Shown: positions 13,491 through 25,946 of the stretch, piece after piece | Layout: every line of letters starts with the position of its first letter | Numbering within the stretch: the first letter of the stretch is position 1 | DNA from: Austropuccinia psidii | Taxonomy: Eukaryota > Basidiomycota > Pucciniomycetes > Pucciniales > Sphaerophragmiaceae | Length of the DNA: 64,000 nt | Direction: 5' to 3' | Assembly (NCBI GenBank): GCA_023105745.1 | Contig: JALGQZ010000011.1 | Location: 48,328,698-48,392,697, forward strand | The notes under the pieces: model-generated | What the model saw: the letters and a program-made list of their open reading frames with translations, nothing else | What the model was told of the DNA's origin: nothing | The model's database searches: none | Program-made: the position numbers and the translations under genes

Positions 13491-15441
13491 CCCACTCTGG
13501 GTACACGTTGTCCCAAAGTGACAAGGTGTAAGGTTTGTCTATGAAACTCTTGATAATAGTAAAAATATCAAGAGTACTATGACTGTCCTCAGTAGAAAAA
13601 TAAGATATAATGAAATATTTTAACAACACAATTAAATATAATCATTAAAAATAAATATATAAAAAAATAAACTCAATTATTATCATATGAAATAATAATA
13701 ATAAAAATATATATAATAATTATAATAAATTAAAATTATTCTGTTATTGTTATAGTCCCTGACAATTATAACAATAAGAAGTCTAAAGCCCTTAATGAGA
13801 CAATTACACGTGGGAAATATAAATATTTAACCACTTATAAATAATATATAAATATTATTTATAAAAGAATTAAAACACACAATGTGCAGAAATAATTCCT
13901 ATAGAAAAAATCTAGATAAAAAAACTAATAATAGATAAAAAAGGTATATAATTTTAGAGAAAACTTAATTATAATATAAATTTAATACAACAAGTCAAAC
14001 AACAACAGTTGTTATATTCAGTAATAATTATAAGTTAAAAAACGCCAAAAATCAATAATTTTAAAGATAAAAAACTTTTTATAATACAAATTATGATTAA
14101 AGAGTTTTTGAGAGGAATTTGTGGATTTTAAAGGATACTTTAAAGACAATAATTCGATAAAATAAAATATATTATAGGTGATTACAACAATAATCTAATT
14201 TCTATGATTTCAATTCTTTAATTTAGGATTTATAAAGAATAATGTGCTGAAGAAATACTTTGATAATAAGATTTCATATATAATAAACCTTTACCTCTTT
14301 AGATGGATAATATGATTGGATTGATAATTGATGATGTACAAAAACAGTGATGAATAGACTCTTTTTATGTCTACAGAGTAGCACTCATGATTCCTAATGG
14401 ATATAGAAGGCGTACTCAGGTCAAAAATGAAAAACCATGCTTAAAAATAAGGTTCTTAACTTAAGGTAGCTTATTTTTAATTCCAATTTGAGCTTACCAG
14501 TGTTATTTGTAACTACAAGTAACTTTAATCCTCATTTAAGTTAATTATTGTAAGTTTTAATATAAAATAAGTTTATTTATATTACAGTTCATCACATGAA
14601 CAACTTAAAAGTAGAGTTTCAAGCAGAAATGTCTTAAACTCAATTTTCAATTATTTCTTAAAGAAATCTTAATTTTCTTTAAGTATAATTAAAAGATCAA
14701 ATTTCTGGGCTAATTACCCAGGAAATATGCTGATAAAATATACTTAAAATTGCATTTATATGTAAATAATATTCAATTGTAAGCTGGGTAAAATGTTCAA
14801 GCAAATCCATTAAGAATTGGATTTTTAATGAATTTTTGAAGTTATTGCTATTTTTCCAGTAAAATAGCAATACACACTAAACCTTAACTTTTGATAAGGT
14901 TTTAATGCTTGTAACCTTAAAGTTTTAAGCTTATTGAAGCTTTTTAAGCCTTTTTAAGCCTTTTTAAGCTTTGACAGGTCTCAAAACTTTGATTTCAAGC
15001 CTGCATATTGGGATTTACCCTTTGGAAGCTTGAAATTACTGTCCAAATTGGGATAAAACAAGTTTAAGCCTCAAGGTTGGATCAAAGTCTAATATTAAAG
15101 TTTAAATAAGGTTGAGAATCCTCCAATACAGGTGGACAACCTTAATTGAATCCTTGCAGATTCAAAAGGTTGGGCACCCCAGCTCTGTTGGGTCTTTTTC
15201 CTTTGTCCCACCTTTTTGCATGGATTTTGCCCTTTAATTTATTTAAATCCATACTAAGGCCTTAAAAACTTTTAAATTGAGCTCACGCAGGATTTACATT
15301 CTGTATGGCAAATCCTTAGCCAATTCAGTAAATATACACAACACCTCAATTTCAACTAAAATTTTTGTAAGTTTGCATAAACCTTATTCAGCTTTAAATT
15401 TAACAATTTTAAAAAAATGTTAAAAAATTTACATTACTACT
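13491..15441. other. Extremely AT-rich stretch, no gene seen
   Basis: Long runs of A/T with almost no G+C between about 13,600 and 14,300. Thematic AAGCTT-TTTAAGCC repeats occur around 14,920-14,970. No open frame or RNA signature. Confidence 0.55.
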
Positions 15442-15704
15442 GTGAGATTCTTAAATCTTCCAATAACATAAGAAATAAGCTTTTTTGGTTATAACACCCT
15501 ATGGGTGTACCCTAGGTTATTTTTGGTGTAGAATCCAAAATAGACATAATATTTATAACTTTGATTATCCAAAAAAAAGTTATACTTATTTTTTGTTATT
15601 TTTTATTTTAAATTTAATTGACAAGTCTGTTGAAGACTAAATAAACTGTATAGAAAATCATTTGTGGCCTTATGGGTATGTTATACATACCTCACAGGCT
15701 CACA
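15442..15704 (-). repeat. Candidate 3' LTR of element A
   Basis: On the minus strand the segment starts TGTGAGCCTGTGAGG directly after a purine tract and ends CTCACA, giving TGTGAG/CTCACA inverted ends over 263 bp. The right-hand boundary is well supported by the adjoining purine tract. The left-hand end rests only on the inverted hexamer and could lie further left. No second copy is present for comparison. Confidence 0.5.
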
Positions 15705-15716
15705 TTCTCTCCCACC
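15705..15716 (-). other. Polypurine tract of element A
   Basis: GGTGGGAGAGAA on the minus strand lies between the end of pol and the TGTGAG LTR start, where plus-strand DNA synthesis would be primed in a Ty3/Gypsy element. Confidence 0.6.
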
Positions 15717-15839
15717 AAGAAAAATTGTATTACAATTCTATTTTAGTATTATACCCCCAAGTTAATTGGGGGGGTATCATCCACTGTCCAACCTCTCTAT
15801 GTATACTCTCAAGTATGTAAAGCACACAATTCAGATGTA

Positions 15840-17393
15840 TTATTGAGGAATTGGTCTTCTCTCATGTCTGAATATTCTGAGAAACGTTTGGGCATCAGGT
15901 ATCTTTTCTGCTAAAATCCATTCATCTTCATGTTATGGATTTCTGTACTGGACCAAGTATTCTCTTTCATTTTTTCCCCTAATTCTTCTTTCTCTCAAGA
16001 CTTTTAGTGATTGTTTCTCTTCACTCTGATAAAGCAGAGGTACTCCTCAGGGTGTTTCATTTCTCAAAGGAATTAACTCCTTATCACCTGAAGTGTCATG
16101 CTTTACCAGACTGACAGGAAAATCTGGATGTCTGTTTTCCAATTCTCTGGAAAGTTTTACCTGCACTGCCTTTGTCCCATCAAGGTCTTTAATGATAAAT
16201 GGTCCTTCAAAGGAATCTTTCAATTTAATTGGACCTTTAATATTATTAAAGTTCAAGGTTAAAACTAGTATTAAGTCCCCTACTTTGAATTCTTGGGTTT
16301 TATGACTTTTATCCCATTTTTGTTTAGCATATTCAAAGGCATCATTCATAATTTGATTTTCATGATGCCTTACTTTATCAAGAAATAAATTAAAGCCTGA
16401 AGCAGTTGGATGAATATCAACTAAGTCTTTCTTCAAAGTATCAACAGGAAGTTTGGGGTTCAATCCTTTTTCCAACATTGCAGGAGGTTTTCCTGTTGAA
16501 GCATGGATGGAGGTCTTGTAGGCTAATTGCAATGCTGGTATAAGAGTACACCAATCATGGGTAAAGACATCAGAATCTTTAAACTGCTGTATTGCAATCT
16601 GCCATCTTAACACATGTCTGTTTGGAGTTTTCATGTTAAGAAGTGATTTTACTGCATTACAATCAGTAATTATTTCAAACACACTACCATCAAGGTAATA
16701 ATGAAGTTTTTCCAGATTAAGCATAATTTCCACTTCATGGCCTTTGATAGCCCCAAGTGGTTCATTATAAGAACCAAAGGCTTTCCTGTATTGAAATGAA
16801 ATTTCAATAACCTCTTCCTTCATTTCTGGTGTTGATTCAGGACTAATTTGTGCTTCATTTAATTGATCTGACACAAATTCCTCTTTATTAACATTTTTTA
16901 CTTGTTTAATGATAGTTATTTCTCTTTTTTCTGGAGGAAAAGCAAATCTTTGCCTTTTATTTTACCCTATAGTGAAATACCTGTCTTTATGATTATTAAT
17001 TTCAAGACCATAAATATTGAGATAATCATTTCCAAGTATGAAGTGTTGTGAAGTACAATTATTCATAACAACAAATTCAACTTTTAATCTGATACTTACT
17101 GTAGGATGAGGGAATATCATTGTTGCTTCAACTATACCCAAGGGGTGCATGTCTTGGCTTGCACTACCAAATTTTATACCTTCAATTGGCATTAACATGT
17201 CTAGCCAATTGGTATAAATCTTGTCAAGATAATATTTTCCAACACAAGTACAAAATGCACCTGAGGCAAGATGTATCTTGCCCTCTCTGTTGTTTATCAC
17301 AAGATTGGTGATACAAGATGATCCAGCGGTATAAACGTTACCTCTGGCTGGTTTGGGTTTCTGCATTTTACCATCTTGCACTTGTATGACCAT
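15840..17393 (-). pseudogene. Element A protease plus internally deleted pol
   Basis: One reading phase runs through the whole segment. First comes an aspartyl-protease-like part with a DSG-type site decayed to ASG (HLASGAFCTCVG), then a linker and the start of reverse transcriptase (GAIKGHEVEIML). This jumps directly to RNase H (KLHYYLDGSVFEIITDC) and then, after IAIQQF, into the integrase C-terminal part (THDWCTLIPALQLAYKTS). The integrase tail and a divergent chromodomain-like end (REYLVQYRNP) follow, to a stop at 15,840. Most of RT and the catalytic integrase core are gone, yet both deletions keep the frame. Only isolated stops interrupt the phase (near 16,962, 16,047 and 15,930). No active enzyme could be made. 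Confidence 0.85.
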
Positions 17394-18546
17394 AAATCTT
17401 AATTTTCACCTCTCATCTGAAATACAGAGTAAGAGGCTTAACCCCATCAAATGGGTATTCAAAATAAAGCTCTAGGTTAGGGATATCCAATGGTACAAGC
17501 AAAACTGAGCTAGCACCAGTATTATAGAAGCTATGGTCAAATTCAGGCCAAATAAGGGTGAATAAAATATTCACCTCTCATATAACCTCTACAGTTTTAG
17601 TGTGAGATACCTAAGGTTGGGTCTTTTTGGGAAGAGCACAATCAGGGCTATCTGATTGTCCCATTCATTTCCCCATAGTGCATCTAGAATAAAAGCTATA
17701 AGTCAAACAAGCCCAATACAGCTTTTTGCCTAAAACATGCATATGTACAAAAGTCTTTTACATGGGTAAACTTTGCCATATTTAATGATAGCAATATAAA
17801 ATGAGGTACAATTGTGTAGAGCACATACAGGGCTACACACAGAACCAACTTTGAGGTTTATATCTCAAGAACTGACAAAGGTATAGCTGTTTTAAAGTCA
17901 AACTCACATAGTTTGGCCAATACAGCCTTTCCATGGGATAATATCCCACAAACATGATTATGAGGTGTCAAACAGACAAAGGAGCTTGTTTTTGCTTCAA
18001 TACCTCATAGTTCATTCAATACAGGTTATGTACAGCATTATACACATCATACACGTCAGAATCAGGCTGCGTGGGCCCCAGATGAAAGTTTTCTCCCTGT
18101 ATTGGTGAAAAATGCCCAGATGTGGTTTAAAAACCACATCTGAGCCCAATACAGGATATACAGGCCTGTCCTGGAGAGTGAAAAATATTCACTTCCTCTA
18201 TGTGAAAAGGTCTAGCAGCATTTTCACCCCATTTCAGGATAAAAGGAGGCCTTTTCACTTCCAGAAAAGGAATCCCCATCCTGCTCTTGAATTTCTGCGT
18301 AGTACAAATGTCAAAAACGGTTTTGACCTTGGGAAATGATCAGGTTATACCATAAACTTTAGTATTGTAACCCAACAGATAAAGCTGCACCCAGGGCTTT
18401 CAACAGCGCTCACCACCACTAATTCTTTTGAGTAAAGCCCTTTTAATTTATAATTGAACCTTTTTTAATAATTTTTATCCAGGTCACAGTCATATTTAAA
18501 ATTGTAAATAGCCTTATTACTTCTTTATCATAGACTCAGCCTGACA
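17392..18546 (+). repeat. 5' LTR of element B, 5'-truncated
   Basis: Collinear and highly similar to 58,954-60,137. It lacks the first 220 bp or so of the LTR, the homology beginning at CATAAATCTTAATTTTCACC. It ends ACTCAGCCTGACA at 18,546. The 3' LTR carries a short extra stretch near 59,720 (a second hit of the phrase AACCACAAACCTGTCC). Loss of the LTR start means the 5-bp target duplication cannot be checked on this side. Confidence 0.9.
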
Positions 18547-18549
18547 TTT

Positions 18550-18563
18550 TGGGGGCCTGACTG
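18550..18563 (+). other. Candidate primer binding site of element B
   Basis: TGGGGGCCTGACTG starts three bases after the CTGACA end of the 5' LTR. A TGG-initiated stretch at this place is the usual tRNA-complementary primer site of Ty3/Gypsy elements. I have not matched it to a particular tRNA. Confidence 0.5.
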
Positions 18564-19165
18564 TGTTTTTTGACCTTTTTGTACCTTACAAGAGAGTTTT
18601 CTCTCTTATTTTCTCTATTCTGAGAAACTTGTTTTATATTTTTTGGCGTAATTTTTTAAAATATATATATAAAACACATATTTTTTATATATTTAAGTGG
18701 CATATGACATATACCACTAATATTTATCTTTTTCAATCTCTTGTTGTTGTGTGGTTTATTATAATTTAATCACCACAAAATCTTTAGTTTTGGAATGTTT
18801 TGCATATAAAAACACTTCAAGCCATTAATACAGTCCTTTTTATAATTAAATAAGGACACCTCTTACTGTAAAACCAACAGTTGAGGCGTGGTTGGGTGCA
18901 TTGTGAATTCAATCACCCTCTTACATACCAATTCTATCAGATTATACTTGCTAATTACAAGTTATTATGTGAGATACTTGCATACAAACAGGGTACCAGA
19001 TATCTGTAACCTGTATTTTTGACGTGAAATTGTTAATTCAATTACACTGTCATTATGCCGGGGTATATTGTAGTAACATACAAGCCCAGAGGCCATTCTT
19101 AGATGTGAAAACAGCATTTTAAGAAGTCTTAACTGACATTAAGCCCTCTTTTCCTGTTTGATTCA
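18564..19165 (+). other. 5' leader of element B
   Basis: About 600 bp without a supported gene between the primer site and ORF1, AT-rich with T runs around 18,600-18,780. Confidence 0.5.
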
Positions 19166-20236
19166 GTGGAAAAAAACTACATCCCACTAGAAATCCAGTC
19201 ACAGGCCAACACACCAGTGACACCCTCAGAACCAGAGGGCAGCAAGGGCAAAGGAATGAGGCATAGTGAAGGTCTCATTACAGAAAAAAGGTGGACACCC
19301 ATTGCCACTCAGAGGAATAGAAAACCACGAAACTCTGCTTCAATACAAGGTAAACCAACCTTAACCGCTTGTACAGGGAAAATGACTATAATTAAGCCAG
19401 TTATAACCTCTAAAGGTAAATTGCCAAAATAAGCAGACAACAAATTTGTACAAGGCACAGTCAAAGGTAATTACCCTAAGAAAATAAAGTTTTTAACTAC
19501 TGGAACACACTGATATGTCACCTGTACACCTCAGAAACCTTGGATCCCAAAGGAAACAACCAGAGAACAGAGAAGGCTTGTCCAGAACCAGAAGACCTGG
19601 AAGAGGACACCTTGGACACAGTGGTGGATGGCAAGAGACTGAGGGAAATCATACCCACTCTGCCATTCACTTTCCAATTCAACAGGAACCTCAAACCAGA
19701 GGACTGGAAAGATATGGATCAAGTTCTTCAGCTCCATCAACTCCTCAAAGATTTACTTCAATGGAGCATAGACAACAAGAGGTTCAACCTGGCATCCCAC
19801 TGGGCAGAACTTGAAGCAAGTTGCCAGAAGATTTGTCTCAAAAAGATAGACTTCAGAGAACTTATGGTAATGACCAAAGGTTGGAATCCCACCAGGCAGC
19901 TTGGACTCCTGGAGGTGAGGGAAAACAGGATAAGGGAGAATCAAGCCACTATCCAAGCTATAGAAGAACAGCTGACCCAGACAGGGCATACTCAGATTCC
20001 TTCAGGCTCACAAGGAGCAAGCCAAATCAGCTCTCCAGTGGCTTCAAACCATTCAGAAACCAACAGATCAGTGGCCAAGAGTCACCATTCTTCACAATCC
20101 CAGGAAGTTTCCAGGAGAAGACAAGGATAGAAGGGCAAAAACAAGACCACCTTCAGCCATAGGAAGAAAGAGTCAGACCCAATGATCCAGAAGCTGTTTG
20201 ATTTGGTGGAAGAAGTGCACAAGAGCCAGAAGTAGT
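19166..20236 (+). pseudogene. Element B ORF1 (gag-region protein), broken
   Basis: The N-terminal piece is 19,166-19,432 (start MEKNYIPLEI, ending KGKLPK at a stop). The rest continues in another frame from about 19,540 and runs past a TAG near 20,128 to a stop near 20,236 (ending VEEVHKSQK). The product is hydrophilic and rich in Lys, Glu and Gln, with a helical-looking middle (VLQLHQLLKDLLQWS). I remember it as a recurrent ORF of rust Ty3 elements; its role is not known to me, though a gag-like or accessory capsid function would fit its position directly upstream of gag. Confidence 0.65.
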
Positions 20237-20336
20237 TGTAAATAACTCTAGAATCAGTAGTCCCATTAATAGAAATATTACCCCCACTCAGATTGATCAT
20301 AATGTTGTCACACCTGAGAGTAACCTAAACAGTGAT

Positions 20337-20987
20337 GCACTGCGGTTGCAAATGTCCTAATTTTCTTAGAAAACTCAAAAGAAGTTTGCAGAACTCCAAG
20401 AAAGCCGTGAGAGGATGAAAAAATTAACAGACTCCATGGACAAAATTGTCAAACCTCTTCAAGAGGGACAGGATCAGTTGAGAAAAGCCTTTGAAGAGAC
20501 CAACAAAAGACTGAATCTAGTATTTGAAGGAAAAAACCACAGTAAAAGGGACAGGGATTGTCTGGATCAAGACATAAAACAACTTTTTAAAGACGACCAT
20601 AACATGAAGCCCCAACCACAAGTCCATGTTATGGATAATCCACATCATCAAGATGAAATGAAACCAGATGCCATGTTGATGAATAAGGAAAGATCTTCAT
20701 CACAATACCAGGATGGAAATAATATTTCTTATTCAGAGAAGGAAGCCCCAAAACATCTTCCTGAGGCTTTCCACTGGCCCAAATTCTGTGGAACTGGAGA
20801 ATATGATCATATGGAACTCATAGATTACATTGATAGACTCTTCATTGATGTACCAAGCATACCAGACTACTGGATTACTGCTAGACTTAATACAGCATTC
20901 AAAGGACATGCTAGTATATGGTACATATAAATGAAAGAAATCCATGGCAGAAGAAACTGGCCATGGCGGTGCAGGAACTCCTTTTGG
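20337..20987 (+). pseudogene. Element B gag, 5' part
   Basis: A coiled-coil-like stretch (MKKLTDSMDKIVKPLQEG from 20,415) is followed by the conserved gag core (WPKFCGTGEYDHMELIDYID, then IPDYWITARLNTAFKGHASIWY). A TAA near 20,929 interrupts the frame just before the IHGRRNWPW motif. The gene is then cut at 20,987 by the LTR of element C and resumes at 54,307. The last 20 bp or so before the cut do not match the expected continuation. Confidence 0.8.
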
Positions 20988-22958
20988 TGTGGGATGAAAT
21001 AAGGCAGTACCTTGAGGGGGAAATTATTGGTAAGTCTGTTTTGAATTTCAGAATTGTCCAATAACCATGGGTGCTAAGGTGTATTGGCTTCCCCTCTAAA
21101 TAATACTGAATAGTCAGCCTACAGAGAATCACAAAATAAAATAAGATTTGTGGCTTTAACAGATGGAGAAGACTTATCAGCAGTCTCTAAATCAGACCTA
21201 TCAATAACACTACAGTAAAAACTCTGATCTAAAATTTCTGATAAAATAAACACTAGATTTATTTTATTTTATTTTAATAAAAGTGATGATAATATATATA
21301 TATATATGTTTTGAGTTTCTGTTATTTTAATAAAACTAATAAGAATTTCTTTTTTAATAAGAATGATAAGAATATATATATTTTTTATGGTTTTAGGTTG
21401 ATTATAATGTTTTTTTTTGATATTAGTACTAATAATAAGACTACTGGATTTGATTCTTTTAGGATTTTTTTTAATACTGAGTTTATATCACTACTACTTC
21501 TCTTTGTTATTAACACTAAGCTTTTGAGCAAGGCAACTAAGCTGTAACTATGGTTATACTACTATTCTTTACTAATACTAAGCTACTGAGCTTTTACTAC
21601 AGTTATAATACTATCCTTCACTAATACTAAGCTACTGAGCAAGGCTACTGAGCTTTTACTACGGTTATACTACTATTCTTCACTTAATACTAAGCTACTG
21701 AGCAAGGCTACTGAGCGTTTCACTACTAAAGCACTGCTACTATTCTAGATATCCTGCTAGTTCAGGGATGGTGGTGATCCTGGATAGTGGGAACTTGTTC
21801 CATGATTATGGAAAAATGAGGGAGAGAGGACCTTTATTTATAGCTTTTGGGCCTCCATAGGGCTTCTCAGAATAGGGTACTTAGAAAAAATCATAGTTGA
21901 GAGGTTTTAGCTGGTGAGACATGTAGTTTTGGTGTAGCAGCGTGTTTGCTGAGATAATTATGCTGGTGGTGCTTTTTCTTATCAAAATCATGTGATGTAT
22001 TTGAGATAATTTGGCTGGTGAGATTTTCTTTTTTGCCAAGAAAGTGGAGAAAATACAGCTCCTGACAATTGAACTTTCTTCTAGTCATATGATATATATG
22101 AGAAAATTATGCTGGTGTTTCTGTTTCTTATCAAAATAATGTGATGTCTTTGAGAGAATCTTGCAAAATCATGTGATGTCTTTGAGATAATCTTTCTGGT
22201 GAGATTTTCTTCTTATCAGAGTCATGTGAGGTCATTGAGATAATATAGCTGGTGATGTTTTCTTGAAGGTGGGGAAAGTATTTTTTGTTTCTATTTTTAC
22301 GTATGTTATGAGAGAATTATGCTGGTGTTTCTGTTTTAGTATTGTATCATTTCTATCAAGTTTAATGTGTGTCATTATTACTAAGCAAACATTTGTTCTT
22401 GGAAAATATATTGTAATTTCATGCATAGCCTTGAGGTATTTCTTCTTTCAATTGAATCAAGGTGGGGAAAATATTTTTGTTTCTATTTTTTACTTATGTT
22501 ATGAGAGAATTATGCTGGTGTTTCTGTTTTAGTATTGTATAATTTCATATGGAGATTTCATCATTTCTATCAAGTTTGATTCATGTTATTATTACTAAGG
22601 AAGCATTTGTTCTTGGAAAATATATTGTAATTTTATGCATAGTCTTGAGGTATTTCTTCTTCCAATTGAATCAAGGTGGGGAAAATACAGCTCTGATTCT
22701 GTGGTCCATCTTCATATACCTTTATTTAGATTAACTCATTTTAATTGCATAATTTATTATTGATGATGCAATAAGGTGGATAAATTCTTTGATAATATAC
22801 TGTTTTGATAAGGTCTTGAGGCTGTGTATTGTATATTTCTTGTTTAAATTTGTAGTTGTAATGTGTAAATCTGTTTTGCATAATTCTTTTTATTATAATT
22901 TTTTCCTTTTGTTTTATGGGTCAGCTTGAAATTGGTACTAATGGTATGGAATACCACA
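20988..22958 (-). repeat. 3' LTR of element C
   Basis: 1971 bp, nearly identical over most of its length to 52,305-54,306, differing by small indels and by copy number of internal repeats. It contains a tandem array of 65-70-bp units (21,545-21,740, theme CTAAGCTACTGAGCAAGG) and longer repeats with the theme GAATTATGCTGGTG (21,950-22,720). Confidence 0.95.
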
Positions 22959-22974
22959 TCCCCCTCTCCATTTA
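22959..22974 (-). other. Polypurine tract of element C
   Basis: On the minus strand AAATGGAGAGGGGGA lies immediately before TGTGGTATTCC, the LTR start. This confirms the minus orientation of C and fixes the LTR edge. Confidence 0.8.
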
Positions 22975-23013
22975 ATGCTGTCCCCAGCATTCCAGTTGAA
23001 ATGCTTGCCAATA

Positions 23014-23480
23014 TCAATCATATCCATTTTGATCAATTTCTTCTCCCTCTGATATTAAATCTTCATCTTCAATTTCTTCACTGCTGTCATTATCTGACTC
23101 TGTACTTGATTCAACTTTCTTTCCTCTGGGATAAAACCTCTTGATGTGACTTGCTGCAAATTTTATTGTAGGTTTAGTGCCATACAATTCTTCAAGCTCA
23201 TAAGGTCCATTATTAATTTGATTTATGACTATATAAGGTACATTCCAAAGGTTCTTGAAGAGTAAACCCCACTGTGACTCAAGTGGTTTATTACAAACTA
23301 ATACCAAGTCCCTTGTGTCTTGAATCTCTCAATTTCTCTGCTTCTGCTAATCTTGGTTCTTCCTTTGCCACAATATGTATGGTTCTTGCTTCCAATAGTT
23401 CTTCTAGTTGGTATTTTCTTTTTATTGAAAATTCTTCATTAATTTCACCTTGAGGTCTTCATTATTCACCTTGGTTGTTA
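23014..23480 (-). pseudogene. Element C integrase C-terminal remnant
   Basis: Minus-strand reading gives the phrases LEELLEARTIHIVAKEEPR and, after a frame break, LVCNKPLESQWGLLFKNLWN followed by PYELEELYGTK and FAASHIKRFYPRGK, typical of the integrase C-terminal barrel in rust Ty3 elements, then an acidic tail. The catalytic core upstream is missing. It lies directly inside the 3' LTR, as expected for the end of pol. Confidence 0.75.
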
Positions 23481-23529
23481 ATTTTGATATCTTAATTTTC
23501 TTGATTCCTTGATTTTACTTGAATATTCA

Positions 23530-23928
23530 GCCTTCTGGTGTGCTACCCCTGTAGTTTGAGTCATACAAAGACTAATTTTGGCCTTCTGGGAACCACCCTG
23601 TAGTTTAAAGTCATACAAGGACTAATTTTAGCCTTCAGGTTGCTACCCTGTAGTTTAAAGTCATACAAGGACTAATTTTAGCCTTAAGGTTGCTACCCTG
23701 TAGTTTAAAGTAATACAAGGACTGATTTTAGCCTTCAGGTTGCTACCCTGTAGTTTAAAGTCATACAAGGACTAATTTTAGCCTTCGGGTTGCTACCCTG
23801 TAGCTTAAAGTCATACAAGGACTGATTTTAGCCTTCAGGTTGCTACCCTGTAGTTTATAGTCATACAAGGACTAATTTTAGCCTTCAGGTTGCTACCCTG
23901 TAGTTTAAAGTCATACAAGGACTAATTT
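23530..23928. repeat. Minisatellite, 8 copies of a 50-bp unit
   Basis: The unit has the order GCCTTCAGGT, TGCTACCCTG, TAGTTTAAAG, TCATACAAGG, ACTAATTTTA. The first two copies are the most diverged, the last six nearly identical. It lies within element C where pol would be expected. Confidence 0.95.
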
Positions 23929-23990
23929 TTTTTATTTGATCTGTTCTGTTATCCTTTATGTTAATCAAGAATTTTATTTCTTTTATATTT

Positions 23991-24240
23991 GTTGAAAAAA
24001 AAAAATTGTTTTATGTTGAAACTTTTTTTTTTTTTTGTGTTGTAAAAAAATTTTTTTTTTTCTTTTTTTATATGTTGAAAATTTTTTTTTTTTCAAATTT
24101 TTTTTTTTTTTTTTTTTATGTTGAAAATTCTATAATTTTTTTTTTTTTTTGTTGAAAATTTTTTTTTTTTTATGTTGAAATTTTTTTTTTTTTTTTATGT
24201 TGAAAAACTTTGTTTTTTTTTTTTTATCTTGAAATTTTTT
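23991..24240. repeat. Poly-T tract array with ATGTTGAAA spacers
   Basis: Runs of 8-20 T separated by ATGTTGAAA or close variants, about nine times. The open frames listed through it are artefacts of base composition. Assembly length here may be unreliable. Confidence 0.9.
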
Positions 24241-25880
24241 TATTTTTAGATTTATTTTAAGAGTGATTAAATTGATAAGTGATGTTGAATGAGGTTTCAA
24301 TTTGAGGAGTGTTGTTATATTTTCAAATGGTGTAGTGCACATCGGGAATAGGCCTGACGTTGCATTCAATCTGGTTTTGCAACATCACCAGCCTGATGCT
24401 GCAGCGTAATATGAGTCGGCCTGCCCAAACTAGAATTTTATATTGAGTGGTCCACTAGATAATCATCCCTGATGTGGTAATTTTCATGTATCAAATTAAA
24501 AAAATTATTTATCATTCTTCTTTGCTGCTACCTCATTGGGATTTTGAATGATATACTTTGATTGGATTGGAGTAAGGAATCTTTCATTTATCATACAGAA
24601 TATAAGTGGAAATAAGATAATATCAGCAAGGTACCTTTATAACATTTCCAAAGAAATAAAAATAATAAAAACTACATTAGTTAAAGATTTCATACTTTAT
24701 CACATGATAAGAGAAATTTAAGTTGAAGCAAACAAAAAAATATAATCAATGAATACAGTAAATGAATTTGGACAATTTATGAAGAGTCTGGCTGATTGAT
24801 CACCCATCATTCACAAAATTCAAGCTTACAAGTATTATTTTTTGAGAAAATAAAAACTAAAAATTCATTTCAATATCATGTATTTGTGTGTTTTATGTAT
24901 AAAAGAAAATAAATAAATACCTAAAAGACAAGATTTCAATATGATAACTATGACAACAATAAGAATCCTTTTTAAAACAAAGATAGATAGTCTATGTCGG
25001 AGCAATGATCAGATAAGAGAAGAATGAATATAAAATATTTTTATAATTGTTTTTTTTTATTGATCAATCTTTTAGATGAGAGATACATTATAAATGAGAA
25101 AAAAAATGAGAAATGAGAAGTGTTTGCTGAGGATGTTGTGAGTGGATTAGGTAGAATGATAGGCTTAAATATTATTCTATTTTATTCTATTTTTTACTTT
25201 CTTTTTACTTTATATTTTTACAACAAGATGAGTTGAGATGAAATAGAATCTGATTTAAGTTCATAAGGAAGATAACATAAAGTATTATGATGAAGAATGA
25301 TTGATAAAATTAAGATATAATTGCTGATATGAGGAAGGAATCAAAATTGGTTAAAGGGTGAAGTCAAATTTGGATGTGCCCCTTTGAGCACCTTGAGTTT
25401 GTATTGTGCGCGCACAGGATAAAACTCTCTTTCTGCTACCATTATTTGCTCAGTTTGGTTTGCATCAAAGCCAAGTTTATTTTTATTAATTAATTGTTAT
25501 TTCAAGATAACTTTTGAACTTAAAAGTTCAGTTTTGGCACCTGGCTCATGCATGGAGGTCCTTTGTTTAATGACCTGATACTATAAAGCAATTGAAAGTA
25601 AAATCTGCAATCAGCAGCCTAACATAGCAATCTGGACAGTATATTTGTTAAGTGGCTTCTCTCTCTTTGAATAACTCATGATTCCTCACAAGAAGATAGC
25701 TAAGTGTTTCAAATTCTCCCTCGATTATTACAAAATTCAACAAACTTATCAAAATTTTTGTTTATTTTCAGAAGATTATAACACAAACAATATCTTGTGT
25801 CATCTGAACACCATTTTCATGCAACGTCACTGCAACATTGGCGCGACGTTGCGGCTGAAACGTCACCATTTTTCCTGATG

Positions 25881-25946
25881 TGGTGGTTAGTGATTCCAGG
25901 TTGCTTTCCACTTTTATCAAATTTGAAACGGGTTCAATTCCCCCCT
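25881..25946 (+). other. tRNA-like A-box/B-box pair, possible SINE or tRNA relic
   Basis: TGGTGGTTAGTGATTCC resembles the D-arm/A-box of Glu/Asp/His-type tRNAs, and GGGTTCAATTCCCCC about 49 bp later resembles the T-arm/B-box. The flanks do not form a correct acceptor stem next to the T-arm, so it is not a functional tRNA gene. A tRNA-derived SINE relic or chance are the alternatives. Confidence 0.35.

Noticed and set aside
16093..16305. Plus-strand frame within element A pol
   Set aside because: Shadow of the minus-strand integrase tail.
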